Shown piece after piece: positions 44,493 to 59,400 of a stretch of DNA of 64,000 nucleotides. Each line of letters begins with the position of its first letter. Positions within the stretch are counted from its first letter, which is position 1. The stretch comes from Eopsaltria australis. Its lineage: Eukaryota; Chordata; Aves; Passeriformes; Petroicidae. The notes beneath the pieces were generated by a model. The model searched no databases, had not been told where the DNA came from, and saw nothing but the letters and a program-made list of their open reading frames with translations. Made by a program: the position numbers and the translations under genes. Where the stretch lies: assembly GCA_034509425.1 (NCBI GenBank), contig JAVTVJ010000220.1:1984001-2048000 (forward strand), written 5' to 3'.

Positions 44493-47400
44493 GTAAGGAG
44501 TGAGCGGCGGGAGGAGGAGAAGGCCCTGGCTCTAGGCCTGCCTCGGCCCGGGCTCGGCTCAGGAAACGCTTCCGCGAGGCCGGGGCAAAGCCTCGGAGCA
44601 CCCCCGGGCTTGCCGGGCCGGCGACACGGCGGCTCGGAGAGGGAGCGGGATGGCTTCTGCCGTGTGCAGCCCGCAGGACTCTGGGCTGTGTCTCCCTGCC
44701 TGGCCCGCAGCAGACGCGGGGGTGACACAGTCTCACGGTGCGCGGAGGAAGGCTTAGCTTGGACATTAGGAAGAATTTCTTCACAGAAAGGGTGATTAGA
44801 TGTTGGAATGGGCTGCCCAGGGAAGTGGTGGATTTGCCGTCCCTGGAGGTGTTTAAGGGAAGACTGGACGTGGCTCTCAGTGCCATGGTGTGGTTGGCAG
44901 GGCGGTGTTCGGCCGTACCTTGAACTGAGTGATATTGGAGGGCTTTTCCAGCCTAAATATTTCGGTAATTCTGTGTTGGCGCTTGTTTCCCAGCCGCTCA
45001 GCAGCCCGATGGAGGTTTTGAGCCCCGACAGTCTCTTGTTGCCTGCTGTAGGTGGCTCTGGTTGGGGCAGTTTTGCAGGAGCAGAGGGGCTGTGCAGGTC
45101 ACCGAGCACAGTGGTGGGGCTGTTACTGCGTGTTTGTATCCTGGCCAGTGTTTTGTTGTTACCATTTATTTATCAAGGCTGAGCACCCTCCACGTTCTCC
45201 GATTCCAAATGTGATAGCTGAAGTTAGGGAGAGAGATATTTCAAAATGAGAGGCCTTAAAATAACAAAATTAATCAGTGTGCTGCAAGGAGCATTGCCTC
45301 AGGAAATGAAAAACTGGTGTGTGAGGACACATCCCTGCTTGCTCTCAGCCAGCATGGCAGGCTCTGTCACCTGCTCTGTTGTCAATCCTTGCTCCTGTTC
45401 TGCCAGCCAGGGTTTCCAAAAATACTTCATCCCCTCCCTGCCTCTTACAGGCACAAAGATTGGTCCAGAGATTGGTGCTGTGAGTGCCACGGAGTCAGCA
45501 GCAAGTGGAAAAGGTCACTCTGTGAGGGCAGCATCCAGATAATTTGAGAGCTAAGTGGGAATCTTCCTTCAGCTGTAGATACAGTTGTATTTGAGAGGCA
45601 GGGAAACATCCTCTCCCTTGGGTTTGAGGTTTTTTCCCTTGGCCTGATCACTTCTCCATTTCAATATAGGAACTGAACAAGCCCATAGCATAGTAAGGGT
45701 GGGACAGGAGAGTGAGGAAGGGAACAACTGAGTGAGTTTGCAGCTTAAATGCTGAAGAAATTAATGCAGAACCAGCTGAGGGTTCAGCTGGTGTAATGCT
45801 GGGCACTGCAGTGCCAAGTCTCTGTGACTCAAGTGCAAAGTGTCCCTGCTCATGGCACAGGGGGTGAAACTGGGTGTTCTTTGAGGTCCTTTCCAACCCA
45901 AACCATTCTCTGGTGGTTCATTTCTGCAGTGACTTTCACAATATCCCAAACCTATTTGTGTTAGAGCAAATGATGCTGGCTTTTGCAACAAGAACCCCAC
46001 CATCTTTCAGTGGCTTCAGTGTTTTTGAAAACTGGCTTATATTTATCTTAAACAATTGACATTTTAGCAATGCAGTGGAAGAGAAACAGAGGCTTTGGTC
46101 ACAGTGTTTACTGTTTGAATTTACTGTGCTCTGACTTTGTTGAATTGTTAAAGTTTCTGGATGTGCATTACAAGCAGTTGTTCAGCAGCAAATGTCCTGT
46201 CTCTTTCCCAGGGAGAGGACAGCCTGTCTGTGATAACCTGCCAGTCAGACACAGAAATGGTGAGTTCTGATTCATGTCCCAAAAGGCCTCTTGTGTTCCT
46301 GCTGCATTTGTGTGGTGCCCCCCAGAGAGGAGAGAGAACAGTGGCACTGCAACGGGGCTTGAGTCACAAACCTCTAATTCCAGATGTGATTCTGGCTTAC
46401 AGATTCTCAGCACTGGGGCTGCAAATGATGTTTGCCTTTATTTTGCTGTTCTATCAAGTTAAGTGCTTAAGTAATCCCTTTAGAGAGCTTTAATGGAATT
46501 CAATAACTCTTTCCTTTAGCTAAAGGGTTCTATAGATCAGCCTCTACTCTGGGATCATCTTGAATTTGCTGCTACTCATATTTAATATTGATGGGAAAGG
46601 TTTATGTTCTGAGCAAGAAATGACAATTTATCTGTACAATCAGACTTCAGTTGGCACCACCATAATTCTGGTGACCACTGCTGTGACCAAATCTGCACAT
46701 ACTTAATGCTGCTCTTTTTCTTTTCTGTAGAAAAGATTTTGTCTCATTAAAACAAAAGATCTTCATAGAAAATAGAGACTGAAGGCAATTTTGAGATTAT
46801 ATGATGAAGTCTTAAGAGCTGAGTATTTTCAATGCATAAAAAACCCCGTTTGTCTTTCAGAAGTTAAAGAAGAAGGTTTTTCACAAGCCTCCAAAGTCAC
46901 CAAGTAAGTGTTCCAAATTTTTTTCTTCTGTTATTGCAAAACAAAACACATTTGTGGGATACAGGAACTGGAAGATTTACTTAAGACAACATCTTGTTAT
47001 TCTCTTCAGAATTATTCACTGCTGTGTGCATATTTGAGGTCTGTACTGTAACCTGTGAAGTCCAACTTGTATAGGCTAAAATATTGAAGTTAATGGGTTG
47101 ATTGTAATTCTCGATTCTCCAGCATAAACTACTTTTTTCTCATGTTATGCCTTCTGATGGCAACCATTCTGAATGTTTTTCTCCTTGTGTTTTTGGAGAA
47201 ATGCTGGTGCTTGTTGTGTAGGGAGACTCAAATTTCTGGAGCTCTCTACCATCCAGTCATAGATCTCTGTGTGTAGATTTAGCAGTTCTCTGTCTCCTTT
47301 GTTGGGGTGGGTTGGTTTTTTCCACATAAAGTGTTGTTAATAACAACATTGAGATGTGCAGGTATCTTAAGGATGTCTATCCAAACTATACATGTAAACA

Positions 47401-50400
47401 TTTCCACATGTGTTGAGTCATACTTCTGTCACTATGCCTTTTTCTAAACCTCTTCATTTTCTGGAATTGTATTTTTTTCTTTATAGTGGGTTTTTTGGGT
47501 ATTTTTTATGTGACTGTCCCACTGCTCTGTATAAGCCTGTATGGAATACAGTGTTAAAATCTATTTGTATAAGTAATAGGATTGAATCTGGAAACTTTGA
47601 AGAACAAGACAACAAGAATTTCTGTGACCTTGAGCTTTTGAAGGCAGCACTGAGATATTTTCTTTTTTCTTTATTTTTTATTTATTTATTTTATTTATTT
47701 ATTTATTTTTTCTAGAGTCTCCCTACAGCTCAAGCACACAACTGTATCCTAAAAAAGCTGCAGCTTGGAGATCTCTGCAGGGAACGGGCACTGCTTGTTT
47801 GGAGAATGCAGCTGTTAAAAACCCAAGGCAGATGTGGCTGGGATCTCTGAAACAAGGTACTAGTATAGAAATGTTTGCCATTTATTGATAAAATTCATTG
47901 TTGTGGACAGCTTAACGTATAAACTATTAAAAAATAGATTTGTATTTGATCAAAGGCTACATAGGAATTAATTTCACTGTTTTTTTATTTGGGTGGTTGG
48001 AATTATCTGATCTTGAGCATTGGCATTTATAGAGGGAATAATTAACAGCATCTGGAGCTTTCCATGTTGCATTTGCTCAGAATAACTCCACAAATTTAAT
48101 ACACAATTATCCCTGATTTTCACATTTTTGTTCCATTTCTCTTGGCAGGAATGAGCCACGCTCTGAAATCAGATGTTGACACGGGCCATATGCGAGCTAA
48201 CATTTCCAGTAGCACTCCAGAATATTTGAAGGAAGCTCTAGGAATGAAAAAGCCAAAACATTCTCGTTCTTCCAGTAATGGTAAACTCTGTAATGGTGTG
48301 GTAGATAAAAGTGAATGATCTTTTTCCCCCTCTAAAAACTCACATTGCTCAAGATTTTAGCTTGTAAAGCAAGAGCCATTTTAGTTTACTAAAATATGTG
48401 TCAAAATATGATCCATGAGATGCTTTTTGAGATTCCTAAATTGGTTAAGGCAGGGATTTCCAATTTTTTTGGAGCAGTGAATCACTATTAGCTTTCAGAA
48501 CTTTTGCAAATTGCCATGCATTTGCAGCTGAAAACGTTGCAAATATAATATGGTTCAATGGGACAGCTGTAGACAATTTATTGTGACTTCAAAACATAGT
48601 TTAGGAACCATTGATAGAAACCATCTGCTTGCCTGAAATTCTGTGTAATTGACTCCTTTTACTTCTTCTCTAGAAAGTGTTTTATCATGTGGTTGTGACA
48701 TTAAAATCAAATGAGTTTTATGAGAAGAGCAAACTTTCAAAGTTTTATTCTGCTTTTCTTAAAGGAGAACTGTAAGCTTTAAAATTCCACTTCGATTTAA
48801 AATTACACCTATACTTTAACTGGTAATGCACAGTTTCTGGCAACTTTACAAGATGATACATTTGTACATGTTAAGCACAAATAGAAAAATGTATTCTGGA
48901 CATCTTTTAGAAGGCTTTTGTAAATAATGGATTTATTGGGATGAGAAGACTGCAGTCTTCTGTAAAGTTTGTCTCTTTCTTGAGATCAGTATTTTAATAT
49001 AGCACCAGAGAAGTAATTAGGAAAAAATTTGCTGCAAAATCTGGCAGAAGTTTCATACAGTAACACTTCTATTTCACCTCCATTTCTAAAATTAATTTCC
49101 TTGCTGATTTTTCTCCTTCAAGAAAAGAAAAAAAAGCCTAGTTTCCACTTTGGTGTTGTTCTAGATATTTCTCTTTAACTGTAAGCTTTCTGGTTGGTTA
49201 AAAATACCTCTTTTGGATCTTCTTGTTTTACATACCCCTTTCTGTAGGCTACATTCCTGGAACTCCTGACTACAAAGAGAAAGAAGATATGTATGATGAA
49301 ATTATAGAACTGAAAAAGGTACAGTCTCTCTGATACTTACAGAAGAAGTAATGGCATTTCTGTTAGACCTTTTTCTTTTTTCTTTCCTTGGTCTCCTCCC
49401 TGAGCTGTCCTGTCCTGGTGCCTGCCCTGCTCCAGTGTGATGGTTTTGTGTTTTGACCAGATTTTCCTCTTTTTCCATGTCATCTTTGCCATCGTAATTG
49501 GATTGGTTTTGACATCAAAATGTGTTTCCATGTGAAAACTCTGCATTTTTCTATTTCTGAAATGTGCTTAAGATTCTTCTCCCCTCTTTTAGACAATCCA
49601 AGCTCAGAAGAATGAGGGAGACCGAATGAAAACGAAGCTCCGTCGACTGGAAGAGGAGAACAACAGAAAGGACAAACAGATTGAACAACTGCTGGATCCT
49701 TCCAGGGTAGGTATTTCTTGTGGGGATAAAAATGGGGCAAAAGAGTAGGAGTTTGTGGTGTGGTGACTCCTAGGAGTGATAAGCTGGAATATGAGAGGTG
49801 GTGTGAAGGGATTTCTGGTTTGTGCATCTCAGATCAGCAGTCCAGCTCAGTTCACAGGAGGATGATGCCATGCAGTGCAGATAAATTCATTTAGCACAAA
49901 TACCTTTAATTTCTGAAGGTATAATGCAAATACTGTCTCATTTGGGGCACACTTTCTGAATATTTTGCCTGAGAGTAGAAGGGAGTTAATCTCTTGCAGG
50001 GTGATGGGTTCAGCAGTCCTGAGACCTGACCAGGAGGCAGAAGAGCAGCCTTGTCAGGCCCTGATAAGAAGCATTTAAGGTTATAGTCAGGCTTGAATCG
50101 CATTGAATTTCTTGTGGCTGTCACTGTGTGCAGACCTACAGATCTGCAAATCTTGGGAGAAATGTCCTAATAGAAACCGTGGGCATAGGGAGTTCAGAAT
50201 TTCAGCTGTTGGACTGTGAAGTGACTGTGGAGTTGAGCAGGTTGGAAAGTTCTTTGGAATTGAATACAGTAGCAGAGTTAGTCACTTGCTTTATCTGTGT
50301 TATGTTGCAGGGCTCTGAGCTGGCACGAGCTTTGACAGAAAGGAAGATGGATAATGGATGGGTGAGAGTGTGTTCCTCACATTCTGCTTTCATTTTTCCT

Positions 50401-53400
50401 TTTTCCTCTTGCTGAGGTGAAACACTACTAAAAACATAAAATTAGGTCAGAAAGAGTAATCAATTAGAGAATCGCATAACCTTTATCTCTGTAATCAGGT
50501 AAGGAGTCAGTAACAAAGATCTAGAATTAACATTATTTTGGGGAGCTTTCTCTGTCATTGCCTTGAGTCTGTTTAGGAAGTATTGTCCCTATTGTTTGCT
50601 GCTTTGAACTTGGCATGGTAATGGGCAATGTTGTTTTTATTTTATAGCTGTGTATACATATTCTTAAGCTGGTTATGAAATCAGTGATGGTTATGAACAT
50701 CTGATTTCATCAGTGTTCTCTTTTTCACAGGGTAGCAGCTGTGTATGATTTACTAAGTACTGAAATATGTAGAAATAAGTAATATCTGATTAGGTACAAT
50801 TTGTAAAGACAGGGCAGACAGGAATAGACCTTCTATGAACAGACAGATAATTCAAGGACTCACAAGCTTTTTGTTCTTTCTGTAGGTGGTTACTGGATTA
50901 AAGCAGAAGATTGTCAAGCTTGAAGAGCAGTGCAAGGAGAAAGACAACACTATTAAGTATGACTTTGGTGGGGCAGGGGGGTAGAGGCTTGTATTAAATG
51001 AGGTAATAAAGAGAATTGGAAATCCGTGTTATTTTTCATTTGTGTTCTATTCCTTAAGATATTTTAATAAACTGAGAATGTATCAGTAATTATAAACCCA
51101 GAAATTATGAACCACCAGGTTGCAGTGTCTTTGCTGATCTGACTGGATTATTTTTTGTATTATTCTATTTTCAGTGAATTCCAGGCAGACATGAAGACCA
51201 GTAATTTGGAAGAAGTGAGGTTAGCCATGGAAACCTACTATGAAGAGGTACATCTGGCAGGTCCTTTAGTGTGCATGCAGGACAGGAGGCTGGTCAGTTG
51301 TTGAGTCAAAGTGTAAATGGAATGTTTAAGATAGATGCTGCTAAGGTGTAAGAAACCTGTCCTTGGTAGCAGGTTTTCATGGTTATTCTCATAGCTCCAG
51401 CTGCATGTACTGAGAAAGTGGTTTTCTTCAATAAGTTGAGTGTGTTAATGAAAAAGGGTAAATAAAGAACCCACTGTACATCCATAAGCGTAACATTGAG
51501 ATTGAAGCCTGATTTTCAGTGATGGCATCATTAGGTCTGCCACTACCCAAAGAATATTGTTCTGATTCTCACCTAATGAACAAATGTGCTGCTGTGGAAG
51601 CTGACCTTGCTAATGCTCCTTAATGGAATCTGTATTTCACAGGTTCATCGCCTCCAACTCCTCCTGGCCAAGTCTGAGACTATGAGGAAAAAGTATGTTT
51701 AATTCTTCTGAGGCAAATGTTTGCATGCATGTGTTTGATCCATCACTTGTGTCCTACTTTAACTGATGGAAAACTACTACATGGGAACAGTTTTTGTCAT
51801 TTAGATTGCTGGAGTTGCTTTTTGGTACTGCTTTGGTTGGCTTCACAGCCTTGAAATATGTCTTAGTCACATTTTATTGCTTGTAGATAGATCATTTTGT
51901 GGATGTGGAAAAATACCAGAGCTATTTAAAAACTACACGATAGCGCTGAAAATTTATCTCTGTTCCATCTTCCCTCATAATCACACCTATTCTGGCATCA
52001 CTGGTAATTGAAACAAACTCCCTGCATGTTTGGCATTTCACACTTGAGTCAGTTCTGCATCTTGCTCTGGAGTGTGTGCTGCAAAAAAAAATGTTCTTGG
52101 AGTAAACATTATTTTCCTTTGGTGCAGAGACACAGAATAGTAAATTGTGTCAGAGGAGCTTGTGCTCGTGCTTGTCACTGGTGTGCAAGTGTGGGCATGG
52201 TGGTGAGGGTGAACAGTTTATAGAGGCAATAAAAGTCAAAGCACAAAGGCAGAAGACAAAGCCCCACTAAGAGAGCAAATTAAAAGCATCACTGCAGGTG
52301 AGTGTTATTTGAGCTGAGAAGAGGGTATGAATGTCTTGTAGGACAGTAAAATTTGTTACCACACCACTTCAAAATACACTTGACCTCCCAGTGTTAAGTA
52401 CAGACAACTGTCTTAACATTGGGTGTAATTATTTAGATTGATAGAAACATGTGAGGGTCATTATTTATACTGCTTGTGGTCCCTAATTCACTCATGGATT
52501 GAAAACCCCAATTTGTTTTGTCACTTTTTTAGAAAAATAAATCTTTTGGCTCAGGCCTGCAGTGACCAGCCTCTCAAGGCTCTGAGCCATCACACCTAAT
52601 TTATTTACAGGTGAAAATGAGTCATCAGGTCTCTCCCATGTCCTCATTTATTCATAGCTTCAAAAAGTGGTGGTCAGGGCAGTCTCTCTCCATTACGTGA
52701 CTGTCAGTCTGCTGGAGAGGCTGAGCACTGAAATAATAAATCATGTTGAAGGTCAGGACTCTGGCACACTGAAAGAGTTGTTTGAGAGTATTTCTTTCAT
52801 GATGCTTGTCTGCATTAGTTCTGGCTGAAGTGAATGGCATTTGGCTCCTCTTTTTCAGTGTTAATGCTGAAGTGTGATTATTTATATATGGAGCTGTAGT
52901 ATCCAGTTGCAGCTAGAAACTATCTTTTCAAGCCCTCAAAATGGACTGAAATAGATTTTTTTATTTAGGTTTAGATGAGCCTAAAATAATGTCAGTGAGT
53001 GGTGTGATTATGATTTCTATCATTTCTGTCACTACCCCATTTTGATGTTTTGGTTTGTGTTTTAGTTTTTACTCTTTTTTTTTTTCCTCCTGCCTGGGAC
53101 AACTGTGGAAAAGTCATCCATTACATCTGGACAGCCTTATTTTGTTAGGTTTTTTTCTTCATTTCCTTTTAATTTCTAAAAAGGAGATCAGCTAAAAATT
53201 CAACTTTTCACTCTGATGTGCTAACAGTAGGCTGTCTCCCCTTTTACTTTGTAATTATTCCAGTGGATGGGATATGAGATTCCTTCACAAACTGTTCTGT
53301 GGTTGTCACTGGCAGTGGCATTTGTGCAAAACTAAGTCCATCAGTTACTTCAGGCCTTTGAAGTGAGTTTTTAAGAATTTCTTATAGCAATAAAGAAAAG

Positions 53401-56400
53401 ATATTTTGCCTCACTAAAAATCTGTTTTGTGAACAAACTTTGCGACTTTGCACATCTAGAAGTTCAGATTTCTTACCCCTTTTATTAGAAAAAAATTTAA
53501 AAATCCCTGTAGTATATTTAAAGTAATTTTAACACATTACAGGCTTTCCCATTTCTGATGCCTTTTATTTCTGTATTAGCTCTATTCTTCAAATCTGTTT
53601 CGAATCTCTTTGGGATTTATAGACACCAGGATCATTCCTTTTACAGTAGAGCAGCATTCCCAGTTATCTGAAAATACATTGAGTGTTGGATTTGTTTGAG
53701 GGTTACTCCATCTCTGTCTGTCCCTCTCTCTCTCTCCCAGTCTCAGTATTTGTTAGTGAACAAAAGCAATTCAGAACCTGCAGATTGGCTCTCTGTGCTG
53801 GGCAGTTTTTTGGAGGAGTCTCACAGTTGGCTGAAATGTTTTTTAAATCAGAGGTTCACAGAGGGCTGGTAAAGTATTATTAGGTTGGTTAACAAAACAA
53901 ACAAAATAAGATAACATTTATACAAGTGCCCTTGTTTGTGCATAAATGAAACAGAGTGGGGGAGGAAGTAAAAGTAATAAATGAATTTTCAGTGTTTCAA
54001 AGTATCTTTTTTTTCTTTGCTGCAAAGTAAAAGAATTGTGGAAGTGTTGAGCAAGATGGCCTTTGCATGCTTTTTCAGAAAAGAATAGGTAACTCCCAAG
54101 TAAAAAAAAATATTGAGAAATGTTATTATGGGGGAACTGAGGCTGTCAACTCAGCCAGCTGACTTGAACAGTGAGGCTGCTCCACTCTTTTTAATGCTGC
54201 TTCTTTGTTCTCTGCTTTTAAGTTAACTTTCTGGTTTTGACCCCTTTTCCAAGTACAGAGGGCAGAGACACCCAGAAACGACTGAAGGCCCTGAATGCTG
54301 CTGTGCTGAGGCTGTCCAGGAACATCAAGGAGTTGCAGGCTGAGAATCGGAGGCTGAAGGAAGATCTGGATCATGTGCTGAGCAGTTCCCCTCCTCCCAG
54401 TAAAACAAAAAGTGTGTGCTGTGAACGTGGGGCAAGGGATTTGGGCACATCTGAAAGATGTGTTACAGCAGGACCCTACAAAGGTAGAAATAAGGGAGTT
54501 ATTACAAAGGTGAAGATTCAGGACTGACAAAGTTGGAATGAGAACCTTCTCTCAGGAGTCTCTCTCTGATTTCTCCAGTCAGACCTGTGTTTCCGCTGTT
54601 ATTGTCCCTGAGAATTCCAAACTGGGATTGTAGAGGAAACTGTTTTTCGGTAGTTGAAAACTGGTGAATGTGAATGGCTTATATTGATTTCAGAGCTAAT
54701 TTGTTTAGAAGTCAGATATTTAAAGTTTGCGTTCAGAAATCTTTAAATTGCCTTTTGATATGGCCAGAAGTTTCAAAAGGCAAGAACAATGTTGCCCTAT
54801 GGATGTAGTTACATTTTTAAAGCTTTGTTCTTGTGTTTAGATTATAGTGAGTGGAGCAGACAGAGGCTGGTGAGGAGGATTTCGGATCTAGAAAAGGTAA
54901 GTGGTCATAGTTAATGTGGCTTTTTTTACCTATCCTGGAGAGAAAATGCAGAACCACTGCCTTGTGCTCTTGGCATGTTATCCTTCAATGTCTCAGCCTT
55001 GTGCACTCTGCCTCATACATATAATCTGCTGCCTGTAGCATGATCCTCCCTGTTTTCTTTTATCACACTTGTTAGATACAGATGCACATTTTAGAATTAA
55101 CCTCCATGTGATCTTTTCTCATGGCCTAAATAAAGTCAGTTCGTGCTAAATTTAATTTTCCTTTTCTTTTGTGTTTTCCATGTAAATTTGCCCTGCTTAG
55201 AAAGTGTGTGCCATGGAGAGCACCAGGGTGTCATCAGCTGATAGTGAGGCATCACAGGTGCTTGCTGTGTCATCTTCACCTTCTGTGGACCTGGACCACC
55301 CAGCATCCCAACGTTTAGACCATGTTGAGGAATGCTGTCGCCTCCAAAGGCTGGTGAAGAAACTCAAGAGTGAAAGGAAAACACTTCAGAATCTCCTGCT
55401 CAGTAAGGAGTAAGTGTGACTCTTGTCTGGAATGTTCTTCTGTAGGTGTGAATTATTTCATTATTTCTGATCCTGTTCTGAAATGATGTAATAAATACTT
55501 CACATTTTCAGCTAGAAAATTAATTTTGAGCATCCCTTCAGTTTTTATTTCAAAAGCTTCTTTCTAATCCTACTCGCTTTGTAAAATTACTTTGCAGAAA
55601 TAAAGCCAGAGGATGGAAAATGAGAATTTCTGCTTGTTTCTAGCACGTTTTTCAAGGCTTGTTTTTCTGCCAACCACACTGAAAACCCTTTGAAGGGTTA
55701 TATGTTTATGCAGCACTTCTTGCTCATCTTGTGCTGTAAAAATTTGTGTGCTTTTCTTTTTCACCATATTTTGTCCTGATCTCCATTTTCTCCATTTAAA
55801 CCTGCCTTCTGCCCTAGGGTGTGCTGTGGCTTCTGTTCTCCCCATAAGTGATTGATTTTGTATTGCCTGGGCTGGTTTGGTGTGTCAGGACCTTGGGGCA
55901 GGTTAATCTGACACTGTCAGCAGGGACATGCCCACAGGGGGGTGTGTTGGTGACACTCTGCCTCCTGTGTCACCTCTGAATAAAAATACACACTGAGAGC
56001 ACCTGAGGAGGCCTTTTGCTCCTCAGCAATGGGTACTTGCACTTTGTTTCATTTCAAAGCAAGAAATTAAACATTTAGTTACTTTATGAATCTGAGAAAT
56101 CCCAATTGATTTAGAAGTTTAAAGAATACCTACTTTGTGAAAGTATGAATGTCTTAACTATCACTTAGATTTCCTTGTACCTTTGTAGATTAGATATCAA
56201 GCAGTTACTGCAGGCTAAAGCTGAAGTGGAGCTGGAGCTACAGAAGTGGCAGAATAAGATGGAAGAAAAGAGTACAGAAGAGCAGACTTTAAGGTAACAC
56301 ATTTTGTATTAATAGATCCTTTCAGAACCAAAAAAAAATCTCTTAAAGTATAATTCTCTTTTGAAGTGGCTCAAAATCTATAGGAGTTCATCTGAGCTTC

Positions 56401-59400
56401 AAGACACTAGGGATTCTTTGAAGCAGAAGTGTTTTGGAGGGATGGAGTAAGTTACTAGAGGAAGAATTCTGTAGAGTGCTTTTAGAGGAAGTGGAAGACT
56501 ATGTAGTACAGTGAAAATAAGATTTAAATTATATAAAAAATTCATAAGATAAATGGAAAAGGCTTTTGTGGGCTCAGACATTTTTTCTCTAGGAAAAAGT
56601 TGTTCTCTCTTTACCTTAGCCTGTGTTTCTAGACCATTGCCTCTGTGTCATTTCAGTTATTCCCTCTATTCTGTGTAACTCTGAGTGATAATCCTTTGCA
56701 AGGGGGGCAGAAAAAAAGTGATTCAATGTTGTTTTGTGAGAAGGGACTTTGACTGACAAATATGAAACTGTAGCAGATCTAAATACATTATTAATAGTAT
56801 CCAGGCTACCACAGTAACCTTGAGACTTCTTATTTTTAATATAAGGCTGTGCTATCACAGATTGAGGATTGATGTTATGTGTCTGTTACTATGAGAACAG
56901 GTATCATCCTGAGCAGTTTTCCTCTTTTGCCTTAAAAAACAAACCCAAAGCAACCAAGTGTTATGAAATAGGTTCAGTATCTTCAAAGCAGGCTCAACAG
57001 GAAAATTTCTATAAGCTATAAATAAGAGAAAATTTCTATGAGCTATGAATATCTTTGCTTTTCCAACCATAGTGAGGAAATCCAGAACCTGACACAGAAA
57101 GTAGGGAAACTGGAGTTAAAACTGGAGGAGGAGAAAAGACAAATGGCAGAAGATACAGTGGAAAAGCTTAATAAGGTACAGCCACGGTTTTGTTTGTTTT
57201 TCTTTTTCCTTGTGCCTGATAGAGATTTCAAATGGAGCTGGTAGTCTAAAGAGCTGCTAGTTGTGTTTTTTCAGAGAGTCATTACATCTTGTCATAGAGA
57301 TAATGATGGTTAACTCCCAATATTTTTTGGGAATAAGTTTTTTCAATAATTAACACTGCAACTTGGGGAGTTTTTTGAAGTTGTTCTCTTAGTGATTCTC
57401 TGCCTTGCTGTTGCTTTTTTATTTGTTCAGTGTAATGTTGCAGAAGACTTAAACTCTTAAGTATTTGGGGCTTTTCCCAGTATTTAAAAAAATGAAAAGT
57501 TTGTGGTTGCTTTTATCTTCTTACAGCATCTGAGGCCATTGCCTAATTTCAGTCCAATTTTGTAGAGGGAGGGGAGGGCTTGTAGGAGTTGACAGATAAA
57601 GGATGGAGACACAGGCAAATGTGCTCACTGGCAGACTGGCAAAAGCTAAAAATCCCTTTTCAGTGTTTTTGTGCTGGCCAGGTGGGCACTTAGGGCACAA
57701 GTACCGTCCAGTCAGAAAATACTCACTTGCTTTTCTGTTAGGATGGAAGTGACGTGCTTTTTGTGGGAAGGTTGACAGGATGTAGAACACTAATCATGAA
57801 AATTGAGGCGGCTTTAATTCTGCTGCTGGTGGAACATAATATTTGTGTCAAGAATTAAGGAAGATGTCAATACAATGAAATAAATAAGTGAACTTCACTT
57901 CCAAGTGAAGTTTTCATAGGGTTGAAGTATTCATAACTACTTCTTTCTGGTTTTTCTGATGCCTAATAAATATAGTTGTGCATCTGTTATTCCTGGGCAG
58001 TCTTAAGTGTGGCTCTGTAATCAGTCTGGGGTTTTGTAAAATATATCTGAGCTTGATATCTTTGCAGTCTTCTGTCCCTCTTCCAAGTGTGGGAACTGGT
58101 CAGTAGAGATGGATGGGCACTGACAGAGCTGCTTTCACAGGCTCTGTGGCCATGTTAATCTCATTTCACTAAATACTACTTGGAAATTAATACTGGGGGT
58201 TTTGATTTGCACTTAAAAATAAATAGACCCTGAAATACACCTAGTAAAAAATACTAATAAAAATGTCCAGTGGCTTAAGAGGGTTCTGGTTTCTGATATA
58301 CTGAGCCATTCTGTAGATCCTTTTCTGTGTGTTACAGGCTCATGGATGCTGGAGGATGTTTTGAATACCAAATAACTGGAGTCTTTAAAAACAGCCAACA
58401 AACAGCTCCTTTTTCCCTCTGCAGACTATATATATTCTTGGCCAGTAACCATCCATTTATTGAAATGTTCCCATTATTTGTAATTATCACTAAGTTCCTA
58501 CCAATTTTTCATTTTAATAGTAGGTTGTCATTTTTAATATGACATGATCCATTTGCTAAACTTAAGCCTGGAGCTCGGTGGTTTTAGGTTATAAATAAAT
58601 CCTTTTCACAGATTCAAGAGGTTTTTTCAGAGTCTATAAAATCTCTTGTTCCTCTAGTTAAAATTTTACACCAACAAATTAAATTAGTCTTTAAAACTTG
58701 CAGTTAGCTTTTGTTTGGCAAGTGAGGTATGACAATTAGAGTGGGATAATTAGGGACCAAAAGGATCAAATGGTGAGAGGTGGAATATGCAACCACACCT
58801 CAGGAGAAATTCCTGGAACAAAATCTTGGTTTATTCTTGGTTTCTTCCTTTTTCCTCTAATTAGTTTCATTAAGATAGCAGAGTAGATTTATGCCAACTT
58901 ACACAAGCTTGGTGTCATACAATGGCCATCTCTCAGTAAGCTTAAAGAGATGATTATGGGGCCACAGTTGCCAGGATGAGGCATTAGAGACCTCCCTGGT
59001 TAATTAATACTTGTCTTTCCTGGAGAAAAACTGCAAAATCAGGTAACCTGATGTTTGTTCTCAGTCTGTTGATAACACACAAATCATTTCTGAGCAACCA
59101 AGCAGCAGGTTAGCAGTGCCTTAGCAATGCACAGAAAAATAGAAGTATGTGCAAATGGAAACTTTTCCATTCCCATGCCCTACTGAGGGCTGGAATTGGA
59201 GCAGGGATGTGTTTCACTCCAAGAGTCATCTCCATGATGAGTTTGAACACGAGCAGAGTTCAGAACTAAGAGTTTCCTCTTGAACTTCCTTCTGCCCTGC
59301 AGGCAGGATGAGCTCAGGTGCTGATTTTCCTCCTGTCCCCTCACAGCTCTGTGTCTTTACTGTACCAACTCTGAGATTCTCCTTTGCAGGCTCCACCAGT

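Larger units (their letters stand above)
43620..44640. promoter_or_regulatory. Bidirectional CpG-island promoter of BRAT1 and IQCE
   Basis: The start codons of BRAT1 (43785/43836, minus) and IQCE (44451, plus) are only about 615-665 bases apart, head to head, inside a dense CpG island. The same divergent arrangement exists in human. An ETS-family site, CCGGAAGTG, lies at 44337-44345; such sites are typical of TATA-less divergent promoters. I see no TATA box at a useful distance. Confidence 0.88.

Noticed and set aside
43522..44503. Long plus-strand open frames of 189 and 313 codons across the BRAT1/IQCE promoter
   Set aside because: They are antisense to BRAT1 exon 1, contain a CR1 fragment and repeat-coded GTGTGT runs, and result from the lack of stop codons in CpG-rich DNA.
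54412..54530. Continuation of IQCE exon 12 to the in-frame stop near 54527
   Set aside because: Homology stops at SKTK, a GTGTGT donor follows, and exon 13 ([13 protein letters not shown]) joins in phase; a read-through short isoform cannot be excluded but lacks support.
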